Source: a virus. Taken from it: DNA of 20,573 nucleotides. How positions within the stretch are numbered: the first letter of the stretch is position 1; each line of letters starts with the position of its first letter. The notes beneath the pieces were generated by a model. The model was not told where the DNA came from, made no database searches, and was given only the letters and a program-made list of their open reading frames with translations. The translations under genes were made by a program, and so were the position numbers. Shown here one piece after another: positions 1 to 7,256 of this stretch. Where the stretch lies: positions 1 to 20,573 of IMG/VR virus record IMGVR_UViG_3300033149_000774, one strand, 5' to 3'.

Positions 1-310
1 CTAAAACATCATTTACTACAAAAGTTGCAGTGTCATCTCCTGGAGTAGCAACAGTTGTTACATTAGTATATTTAATGTGCAGTCTTCCTTGCTCTGCCCA
101 TTTGATAAGGTCAGAAGAAGATGGCATTTCTGCACCAACCATTCTTAAGAACGAGCTGATAGACCTGTTACCATATCTTTCAAATTCTTTCTCATAAGTA
201 TCTGGAAGATACTGAGACATGAAATCAAAATCAGTAATATAGTTAGTAGGTTGAGCAATTCGTTCAGCACTAGGGATTAAATCAAACCCTGGTGTAGCTA
301 AAACACTCAT
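1..310 (-). CDS. Major capsid protein, N-terminal 103 residues (cut by window edge)
   Basis: Probable major head subunit that builds the capsid shell. The frame opens at ATG 308-310 (MSVLATPGFDLIPSAER) and stays open to the left edge, so only the first 103 residues are visible. The visible part has a short flexible start and then an acidic, aromatic stretch (YLPDTYEKEFERYGN). This fits an HK97-fold capsid protein N-arm but carries no diagnostic motif. The call rests mainly on position: it is the next gene after TerL, portal and a scaffold-like protein, 26 bp downstream of the latter, the usual head-gene order. The short AT-rich gap has no promoter box, so it is probably co-transcribed from upstream. 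It could instead be another head protein. Confidence 0.65.
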   Translation of the reverse strand, partial: MSVLATPGFDLIPSAERIAQPTNYITDFDFMSQYLPDTYEKEFERYGNRSISSFLRMVGAEMPSSSDLIKWAEQGRLHIKYTNVTTVATPGDDTATFVVNDVL

Positions 311-336
311 ATTATTAAGTTTTTAATTTTCAAAAT

Positions 337-1446
337 TTATTTACGTTTTCTAATTTTCAATCTATTATTATCGCTAGGCGATGTAACAGATTTAATTTGC
401 AATCCACCCTTTGTAGTTACTTCTGGAACTCTATTCATGCTAAGGTCAATATTTTTAGTTCGTTTCGCATCTGTTGTCACTGCATCAGATTTGCCCTTCT
501 CATAAAAAAACTTCGCAAACTTCTCTGGGTAGCTCGCTATGGCTAAAGAACGATGAAAGCCAGCGTGATCGTTTATTCCATTGTCATCAGAAAACTTCGC
601 AATAAAATTGTTCATGTCTTTCTGTGATGACTTTAGCGTATTCGCTTCTGCTGGTGTGTAAGAAATAACTTGGTCATCAATCTTAAATTCAAAACCTTTG
701 AACTTGTCGTTGAAAACTTCGTCAACCTGCTTCAAGAAGTTATCCCTCATTGATTTAGATTTCTTATCATTTTCTTCAGCTTCTCGTAGCTGTGTCCTAT
801 ACATTTCCAATTCTTCTTGAGCCTTAGAATCAATAGAGGCCACACTTGACTCAAGGGGCATCTTGTATTGCTCTTTTTGCTCTTCAAAGTATTTTCTAGC
901 AGCAGACACTGCTTTCTTTTTGGCAAGTTTTTTTCTTTTTACATCCTTCTCTTCTTCATACTCTTCATCAAAAGAAAACTCTTCTAACATAGAAGCCACA
1001 TCCTCATCATCAAGATATTCGTCTGTAGCTTTATAATAGTTAGCCAAAAGCTCATCATGGTCAACTTTTGAAATATCTCTGTTTAACTTAACAAAGTCTT
1101 CAATGTTTCGACCAGTTTCTTGTTTATATTTGAAGTAAGCAGCAACATCTTCAGGTAATTCTGGAGCTGTTTCTCTTTCTTCTAATAATTCATCTAGAGA
1201 GTTTATGGTTTTGCCATATCTTTCTCCAATATATGAAAGAACGTCTTCATCACTAAATGATGATTTAGTTTCAGCTTCTGTTGCTTCTGCTGTTGTCTCA
1301 ACAGTAGTCTCTACAACAGGGGCTTCAACTTTTGCTACTTCAGCATCAACAAATTGTTCTTCGTGCTTCTGAAGTAATTCTTCTTCAACTTGAACTTTAG
1401 ACTTTTGTTCAACATCGTCTAAGGCTCTTACTTTGAAATCTGCCAT
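337..1446 (-). CDS. Scaffold-like / capsid assembly protein
   Basis: A 369-residue, very acidic and Lys-rich protein between portal and major capsid genes, the usual place of a scaffolding protein. Residues about 15-62 are a low-complexity Glu/Val/Ala/Thr stretch. Residues about 140-240 are strongly charged and predicted helical or coiled-coil. The C-terminus is basic and ends in NNRLKIRKRK, the kind of tail scaffolds use to dock on coat protein. No protease motif was seen. ATG 1444-1446 follows a Bacteroidota -7 box at 1471-1478 and a 17-bp leader shared with groEL, so the scaffold and capsid genes can be transcribed separately from portal. The function is inferred from composition and position; no family signature is recognised. 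Confidence 0.6.
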   Translation of the reverse strand: MADFKVRALDDVEQKSKVQVEEELLQKHEEQFVDAEVAKVEAPVVETTVETTAEATEAETKSSFSDEDVLSYIGERYGKTINSLDELLEERETAPELPEDVAAYFKYKQETGRNIEDFVKLNRDISKVDHDELLANYYKATDEYLDDEDVASMLEEFSFDEEYEEEKDVKRKKLAKKKAVSAARKYFEEQKEQYKMPLESSVASIDSKAQEELEMYRTQLREAEENDKKSKSMRDNFLKQVDEVFNDKFKGFEFKIDDQVISYTPAEANTLKSSQKDMNNFIAKFSDDNGINDHAGFHRSLAIASYPEKFAKFFYEKGKSDAVTTDAKRTKNIDLSMNRVPEVTTKGGLQIKSVTSPSDNNRLKIRKRK

Positions 1447-1463
1447 TTGATTAAATTTAATTT
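1447..1463 (-). repeat. 17-bp leader element shared with groEL
   Basis: The plus-strand sequence TTGATTAAATTTAATTT occurs here, directly before the scaffold-like gene ATG, and identically at 18793-18809, before the groEL ATG. It contains the perfect 12-bp palindrome ATTAAATTTAAT. In both places it lies between the -7 promoter box and the start codon and would be almost the whole 5' leader. Related but shorter AT-rich leaders precede the genes starting at 7245 and 9750. It may be an SD-independent translation-initiation leader or an operator. Confidence 0.6.
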
Positions 1464-1470
1464 AGTTATA

Positions 1471-1478
1471 CAAAGATA
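1471..1478 (-). promoter_or_regulatory. Bacteroidota-type -7 promoter box (TATCTTTG)
   Basis: Plus-strand CAAAGATA reads TATCTTTG on the minus strand, matching TAnnTTTG. It lies 24 bp before the scaffold-like gene ATG, giving a leader of about 17 nt. A possible TTTG lies upstream at 1494-1497, but the 15-bp spacing is short, so only the -7 element is firmly supported. Confidence 0.6.
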
Positions 1479-1506
1479 TAAAATTTATAAATACAAAAAT
1501 AGTCCA

Positions 1507-3942
1507 CTACCTAGGCTCAAACTCAGCTAAATCGAAACCATCTAAACTGTCTTCATTAGATTCAAAGTTTTTTGGAGGTAAATTATTTTTGCGTTGATTA
1601 ATTAATTCTGACTGTTGAGTGTTCTGTTGCGATATCCTTTTTGCCTTTGCATCTTCTCTTTGAGTCTCTCTAGACTGCAATGCATTTTCAGAAATATCTC
1701 TCAACTTCATTTGATACATAAACTCTTCAGCCATCAGTTCTTTTTTAAGCGCAGCTTCTGCTTGCAGTTTTTGTGTTTCTAGTTGCATCTCTGCTTGAAC
1801 AATTGCAATTTTAGATTGAGCTTCAAGCTCGTACTTCTGCATTTCTGCTTGTATTTTCATTTGCTGTGCCTGCATTTGCTGTTCTCCCTGCATCAGTTGC
1901 ATGCGCTCTGCATTCTCTTGATCCTTCTCTTGCTTTTGTTTTCTCTTAAGTTTTAACAACTGATTAGCAAGCTTGATGTTTTTTATCTCTCTGATGTCAA
2001 TCGCATCTTCTAAGTTAATGTCGTTTTTAGAAAGCGCCATCTGAATATTAGCTTCTAATTGAGCTTTTTGCTCTGCATCTGGAGATACTTCAATATGAAT
2101 ACCAAAATCATACAAATATAAATCCTTAATGTCTTCTAAAACTCTGACATTATATTTTCCAATCTTATTTGCAAACTCTTCTTTAAATTCTGCAAACTCT
2201 AAAACATCTGATATTCTATATGAAAGACCAAGCGATACTTGACGCAATAAATAAAGACTTGCATCTAATATGTGTCTAGTAGCAGTGTTTGAATTTAAAG
2301 CTGCTAGTTTTTGAACACCAACCAAAGCGTTCTCGCTTGGGGTACTAGCATCTCTAGCCTCATTCAATCCTGTTACTGCTCTAATCATATCTAGATAATG
2401 ATTATAGTTTTGAATAAGCATTTGCATTTTGCCAGTTCCATTATTAGAGTTCAACTGTGTGATAGGAACTTTTCCTTGATTATATTCTCCATCTTGAGTA
2501 TAGCTTCTGCCAACGACACTACCTGTTTGGAAATACAACCTTAGAGCATCTTCTGGATTGTAAGCGTTGCCTCCACCCAAATCAACCTCATTAAGGCCAT
2601 CAGCATCAATATAAACGCCATCTGGAACAACTCTAGATATAACCTGTTGTAGTTTTAAGTGTGTAATCTGTATTAAATCAGCAAAAGGAATCATTCGTGA
2701 AACTAAAGACTCAATGTTGCCTTTATACATTCGTGGCGCACATGCATAGTATTGTGGTAATGCATATTGACTAGCAGACTTAGGTCGAACCATGTTTTTA
2801 GCCATCTCCCACTTCAATACAATGTTTGTTCCCATTACCATTATTCCCTCATACCAAACCTCTATATTTTTTTCTATCTTTTCAAAGTTGCCTTCTTCCA
2901 TTACCTCTTGAGGTGGATTAAAGGTATCGTCTTTTTCAATAACCCTTTCAGCACCAGATGGTGTTATTTTCTTTTTGTGAACAAACTTCTGAGATGTTTT
3001 ATAATTAAAATATAATAACGTAGCTGTGTCACGAGCAAAAATACTATTCTGATACCACTGGGCCACATTAAAATAATCATACCAAGTTTGACTATACTTA
3101 GCAATTTCTTCCAAATCATTATTTGTTAAACTAGGGTCTATTTTTAAAAGTTCTGTAATAGGTACAGTTTTTATCTCTCCCCAATAAAAACAATCCTTCA
3201 TAAATGGATCTTCAGTATAACTATACACTAAATTAGCTGGGTCTACATAATCAACTTTAATACCTGCGCCTGGCAAAAACTGTTGTTTCATTGCGCCTAT
3301 ACCTATAACCATTAAGTCATAATCAACACGCTTTCTTAAATCTATGTATTGGTTTTCCTCTAATATTGTGTTTATTGAAATCTCTTCAGCTATTTCTATC
3401 GCTGGCTTATATTTCATTTGCATGTATAGCTTTAACTCATCGTCATCGTTAGGAAGCTCTTCTTGTGGCATCGTAAATGTATTGACACCAAATGTTTCTC
3501 CTACTTGAGCTAAAAAATCTTTTGACACCATTTGCCTTTCTATATTATCTTGAAATGCATTTTTCTTTTCAGCAGATAAAGCATCTTGAGCTTCACACTT
3601 TACAGCAAACAACCTATCTGTCATTCCATTAACAACAATGTCTACAAACTTTGGTAAGATAGGAACTGGAGTCCAGTCAAGGTTTAGATAAGATAAATCT
3701 CCATTTATGGCAAGTTCATTTTTATATTTTGCAATCGACTGTTCGCCTCTAGCGTACAACCTTCTTCTGTAAAACTCATTCCACTGATTATAAAATCTAC
3801 ATTGATTGCCATCTTTACGAAACCATTCGTATTGAATAGCCTGACCAATCTGTAGGCCATATTCCATAGTTTTTTTCGTAGAGTCAGACACATACTGACT
3901 TGGAAATCCCATTGGTTGAATTTGTATGCTTACTTGTTCCAT
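1507..3942 (-). CDS. Portal protein
   Basis: An 811-residue portal: the dodecameric ring at the capsid vertex through which DNA is pumped and to which the tail attaches. The body has the pattern of large Bacteroidota phage portals, including a segment near residue 230 reading YVDPANLVYSYTEDPFMKD. A Gln-rich, strongly charged coiled-coil tail runs from about 650 to 770, and the C-terminus is acidic. The length suits the large portals paired with a 750-residue TerL in crAss-like and related phages. The start ATG (3940-3942) overlaps the TerL stop in a TAATG junction, implying coupled translation. The stop is TAG. Context and size make this call strong, although no single motif is diagnostic. 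Confidence 0.85.
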   Translation of the reverse strand: MEQVSIQIQPMGFPSQYVSDSTKKTMEYGLQIGQAIQYEWFRKDGNQCRFYNQWNEFYRRRLYARGEQSIAKYKNELAINGDLSYLNLDWTPVPILPKFVDIVVNGMTDRLFAVKCEAQDALSAEKKNAFQDNIERQMVSKDFLAQVGETFGVNTFTMPQEELPNDDDELKLYMQMKYKPAIEIAEEISINTILEENQYIDLRKRVDYDLMVIGIGAMKQQFLPGAGIKVDYVDPANLVYSYTEDPFMKDCFYWGEIKTVPITELLKIDPSLTNNDLEEIAKYSQTWYDYFNVAQWYQNSIFARDTATLLYFNYKTSQKFVHKKKITPSGAERVIEKDDTFNPPQEVMEEGNFEKIEKNIEVWYEGIMVMGTNIVLKWEMAKNMVRPKSASQYALPQYYACAPRMYKGNIESLVSRMIPFADLIQITHLKLQQVISRVVPDGVYIDADGLNEVDLGGGNAYNPEDALRLYFQTGSVVGRSYTQDGEYNQGKVPITQLNSNNGTGKMQMLIQNYNHYLDMIRAVTGLNEARDASTPSENALVGVQKLAALNSNTATRHILDASLYLLRQVSLGLSYRISDVLEFAEFKEEFANKIGKYNVRVLEDIKDLYLYDFGIHIEVSPDAEQKAQLEANIQMALSKNDINLEDAIDIREIKNIKLANQLLKLKRKQKQEKDQENAERMQLMQGEQQMQAQQMKIQAEMQKYELEAQSKIAIVQAEMQLETQKLQAEAALKKELMAEEFMYQMKLRDISENALQSRETQREDAKAKRISQQNTQQSELINQRKNNLPPKNFESNEDSLDGFDLAEFEPR

Positions 3943-6191
3943 TATCTTATCAATTCGCTTGTAGTACCTTTGTTGTTATATAATGCAAAGTTAAGCCTAA
4001 TTTTTGACTGTTTTTGAACAGCAGGCTGATAGAGGTGTTTTTGATTAGCCATAATAGCTAAACCACTGCTAATACTTGCATCAAATTTGGTTCTGTTGTT
4101 AATATTAAATCTTGCCCAATCTTCTAGTGTTCTTGTAAAATACATTGTCCCCATTTCATCTCTAGCTCTAAACTGACCATCAATATCTAACCCAACGTGT
4201 TTTTCAATATAGCTTTCAATGGCTGCAGCGTGTGCCTGCTTTACATCTTCTGAGCTGTTAGGTATGCCTCCTAACTCTTTTTCTGTAGACGATAATTTGT
4301 TTTTGTGTTTGTCTGGCCTGTTCATGCAAAACCCCCTGTACCCTCTGTTTTTAAAATGATACAACAATCTAGGTTTGTTGTTCTCTACTAAAATGGGCAT
4401 TCCATAAAACACACAAGCCATTAACACCTCTTCAAAGAATATCTCTGCAGTTTGTGGTCTAGCCACATATTGTAAAAAGAATTGATTAGTAGGAGCATCT
4501 TCCATGTGAAACTTGGTCATTCCATGCAAAGCGCCATTAGACCCTCCTCCACCAACAGTGCCAGAAATGTCATAGCTATCACAACCAAAAGATCCTAAAT
4601 GTTCGTTGCCAGGATATTTTACATTGTTTCTTACACTTAACCTGTTTTGCAGGTTTCGCTTGGGCAACCATGAAACTAAAAACCTCCCTTTGTTGTCTGG
4701 AGTCCAGACCACCTTGCTGTCTTTTATTCCATTCTCCCAATAAAACTTACCTCTAGTTAAAAAATGCTCTGGAATCAAAGAATCGTTATAGTCTATCTGT
4801 TGGTAAATCTTAGTAAGATTAAATAATGAAGCCTTACTCTCATCTCTGAACGCATGAGATTCAGACCTTGGAAACTGTCGATAAAATTCATTTAAGGCAT
4901 CTGAATCGTGTTTTAAAGACGTAACTTCATTCTTCCAGTAGTCAACTGCACCTTGGTATATATATTCGTTGTCTACGCCTAATATTTCTTTCTCAGGATT
5001 TTCAAATACAGGCATCCCATATCTATCTATAAACCCTTCCATGTTCCACTCCATAGGGATAAAAAGATTATACAAACCAGATTTGGTTTGGCCATTAGCA
5101 TTTCTTTTTTCTAAACTAGAGTCGTAATATAATTTTTTAAAATTGTCTCCCCCTTTTTCTAAAGCATTACAAGTGCTACCCATCATGCACTTACCAATAA
5201 CCTTATTGCCCAATCGCAAACAGGTTTTTGTTACTCTCCAGTTGCTAAGGATATTATTTGGTCGTATCCACTTTCCACTTTCGTCATGCACTAACAACAA
5301 AAGCTTTTCTCCATCGTATGAGTTTTCATCTGTGTTCTTCCAGTCAATAGTGGTGTCTAACCCATCCACTTCTTGAGCAGCAACATCATACATGTTCTTT
5401 TTTGTAATCTTACTAGCAGGTACACGATAGGCTAATTCTGTTTTAGGCTTATCCATACCATCTTGAACAGGTTTAAAAAAGAATGGATAATTGTTTGATA
5501 TGGGAACAACTTTGTCTGTAAACATTTTTTTAGCATCAGCACCAGTCTTTGATAGTATGCCTATGCGTGAGTCCTTAGCTAAAGTAGCGTTATTTACAGC
5601 TTCTGAAGACCCCATAAAAGAAAACCCAGAGCGCCTAATCTTTAAATAACACATTCCAAAAGACCTTTTATCTGCCTTGCATGCTTCCCAAAATATATAA
5701 AACAATCTATTGGCTTCTCTAAAATCTGGAAGGCCAACATCTATTTTTGTCCATTGCAAATAGGTATAATGACTGCCTGTTATATATGTAGGCTTGCCAT
5801 TGTTCATAAACCAAAAACCACCCTCTCTTCTATCAAACTCACTTTCAATATAATCTACCCACTTTGCCTTAAAAGACGAGGGCATTTCATTCCATTGGAA
5901 AATGCTTTTTACTTTGGATAATTCTTTGGGGTAATCAAAAGATTCCCAATACTGTTCAAGAGATTTATTGCTCCTAGAATAACACTTTTTAGGCGTTGAA
6001 GGTAATGCAATTTTTAAATGATTTATTTCATAGATGTCTCCTATTGTGCCATCTTTAGATATAACTACGATATCATATTTGCTATCATATCCATACGCCC
6101 ATGTTTTAGCCTTGTTTTTTCTTGACAAAACAGACTGCGGAATTACTTTCGTAATAACCCTACATAAACTATTTGGATCTTCGTTCTGCAA
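3942..6191 (-). CDS. terL: Terminase large subunit (packaging ATPase-nuclease)
   Basis: A 749-residue DNA-packaging motor. Its N-terminal ATPase powers translocation and its C-terminal RNase H-like nuclease cuts the concatemer. Visible motifs: a degenerate Walker A at about 186-192 (RRSGFSF, lacking the usual GK[ST]); Walker B LLLLVHDES at about 297-305 with D303/E304; and nuclease acidic residues in FGCDSYD (D538), near ILVEN (E603) and KFDASISSG (D704). The start is TTG (6189-6191). An in-frame TAA lies four codons upstream, and the first internal ATG is about 100 residues in, so TTG is the only plausible start. It overlaps the upstream small gene by 23 bp and is coupled to portal by TAATG. 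Confidence 0.9.
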   Translation of the reverse strand: MQNEDPNSLCRVITKVIPQSVLSRKNKAKTWAYGYDSKYDIVVISKDGTIGDIYEINHLKIALPSTPKKCYSRSNKSLEQYWESFDYPKELSKVKSIFQWNEMPSSFKAKWVDYIESEFDRREGGFWFMNNGKPTYITGSHYTYLQWTKIDVGLPDFREANRLFYIFWEACKADKRSFGMCYLKIRRSGFSFMGSSEAVNNATLAKDSRIGILSKTGADAKKMFTDKVVPISNNYPFFFKPVQDGMDKPKTELAYRVPASKITKKNMYDVAAQEVDGLDTTIDWKNTDENSYDGEKLLLLVHDESGKWIRPNNILSNWRVTKTCLRLGNKVIGKCMMGSTCNALEKGGDNFKKLYYDSSLEKRNANGQTKSGLYNLFIPMEWNMEGFIDRYGMPVFENPEKEILGVDNEYIYQGAVDYWKNEVTSLKHDSDALNEFYRQFPRSESHAFRDESKASLFNLTKIYQQIDYNDSLIPEHFLTRGKFYWENGIKDSKVVWTPDNKGRFLVSWLPKRNLQNRLSVRNNVKYPGNEHLGSFGCDSYDISGTVGGGGSNGALHGMTKFHMEDAPTNQFFLQYVARPQTAEIFFEEVLMACVFYGMPILVENNKPRLLYHFKNRGYRGFCMNRPDKHKNKLSSTEKELGGIPNSSEDVKQAHAAAIESYIEKHVGLDIDGQFRARDEMGTMYFTRTLEDWARFNINNRTKFDASISSGLAIMANQKHLYQPAVQKQSKIRLNFALYNNKGTTSELIR

Positions 6192-6447
6192 ATCCTTGCG
6201 TTATATCGTTTTTTATGTTTTTAGCAGCCATCTCTAAATTTTCTTTTTCAGCTTCTATTCTGCTTAATATTTCAAAAGCATCTTGAATAGCAAGCTTCTT
6301 TGTCGCTGCAGCATTTTTTAATCTATCTGCAGCCAACTCGTCTTCAGGGTCTGGCTTTATTATCTTTTCTTTTGCTACCTTTATTAGTTGTTCAACTGCC
6401 TCATATCCTGCTTCTATTATTTTTTCTTTAAGTTGATTAGATTTCAT
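6169..6447 (-). CDS. Candidate terminase small subunit
   Basis: A 92-residue, almost entirely helical charged protein (starts MKSNQLKEKIIEAG, ends AERRSK). It lies directly upstream of and overlaps terL by 23 bp, the usual position of TerS, the DNA-recognition subunit that hands DNA to TerL. No helix-turn-helix is obvious by eye and no family motif is recognised, so the role is inferred from position, size and helical character. Its start overlaps the upstream stop as ATGA (6444-6447), suggesting coupled translation through this whole block. Confidence 0.5.
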   Translation of the reverse strand: MKSNQLKEKIIEAGYEAVEQLIKVAKEKIIKPDPEDELAADRLKNAAATKKLAIQDAFEILSRIEAEKENLEMAAKNIKNDITQGFAERRSK

Positions 6448-7013
6448 GTTGTCATTGTTATATTCCTAGTGTACATTCTATAAAGCTTTTCTCCATCTAT
6501 TCTGAACTCATATTCGCTTTCAGGTTCAAAACAAACTTCATCTCCTTCTTTTACTCCCAAAGCTTTTAGCTGATCGTTGCTATATTTTATAATTCCTGTT
6601 AGTGGTTCTTCTTTAGTTGTTTTGTTGATATAATAATCTTTGGAATCAATAGGCTTTACAAAACAATAGTCTTGAACACAAGTCCAATTTGTATTGTCAT
6701 CTTTTTTGTACGCATAAAACTGGGAGTCATCTAAAAAGAAAGTATCGTCTTTCAAGAAGCTTTTGCCACTTTTTTCTCTGCCCTTCATGTCATTAAAGAA
6801 CTTAAATACATTATGATGAACCAAAAGCTTATCGCCTTTTTTGATTGGGCCATCATAGTTGATGGGAGTTTCTAATACCATAGCCTCTCTGTTAGAAAAC
6901 CTAAAGTCTTCTTTAGAGGTGTTTGTAATAAAAGTTATGTCTCCCCAATCTACAGTATTGTTGTATCTCTGATTTTTATGAGGCTTAACTATAAAATAAA
7001 ATGGAGACCTCAT
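6444..7013 (-). CDS. Probable GroES-fold (Gp31-like) protein
   Basis: A 189-residue protein with two segments that look like GroES strand pairs. Residues about 45-70 contain GPIKKGDKLLVHHNVF. Residues about 138-186 read TGIIKYSN, then GVKEGDEVCFEPESEYEF, then RIDGEKLYRMYTRNIT. The latter follows the co-chaperonin order GxVv..., VKxGDxVxf..., kidgeeylim.esdI. This suggests a divergent or duplicated Cpn10 barrel comparable in idea to T4 Gp31, which works with host GroEL to fold capsid protein. Its place just upstream of the packaging and head genes fits such a role. A true GroES lies at 16658-16915, so this would be a second one. It could also be an unrelated virion beta-protein; fold prediction would decide. 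Confidence 0.5.
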   Translation of the reverse strand: MRSPFYFIVKPHKNQRYNNTVDWGDITFITNTSKEDFRFSNREAMVLETPINYDGPIKKGDKLLVHHNVFKFFNDMKGREKSGKSFLKDDTFFLDDSQFYAYKKDDNTNWTCVQDYCFVKPIDSKDYYINKTTKEEPLTGIIKYSNDQLKALGVKEGDEVCFEPESEYEFRIDGEKLYRMYTRNITMTT

Positions 7014-7014
7014 A

Positions 7015-7245
7015 TTAAAAATTTATACTGTACTCAATAGATACTGGCATGCTTTCACTAAACTCTTTCCAAAGGATAACTTCTTCTTGAGTGTTAATAA
7101 TAAAAACTTGATAAGAGTTTTTTGTTTTACATCTTTTAATAAGATGAATATTATATTTTTTGTTCAGTATTTCCTGACCAACTATGTAGTGCATCGCACT
7201 TGTTTTATAGTCAGCTCCTACTGATATCTTGCGAATAAATTCCAT
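7015..7245 (-). CDS. Small conserved-looking phage protein, function unknown
   Basis: A 76-residue alpha/beta protein (MEFIRKISVGADYKTSAMHY ... SMPVSIEYSINF). The pattern IRKIS-G-DYK-AMHYIVGQ, then a middle strand pair, then WKEF...MPVSIEY resembles a short protein I associate with Bacteroidota and crAss-like phages near their structural genes. That family has no known role to my knowledge. It sits one base upstream of the GroES-fold gene and 11 bp after the fibre gene's stop, so it belongs to the same leftward unit. The leader before ATG 7243-7245 is AT-rich without a promoter box. Function is not inferred. Confidence 0.7.
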   Translation of the reverse strand: MEFIRKISVGADYKTSAMHYIVGQEILNKKYNIHLIKRCKTKNSYQVFIINTQEEVILWKEFSESMPVSIEYSINF

Positions 7246-7256
7246 TTAATTTAATT

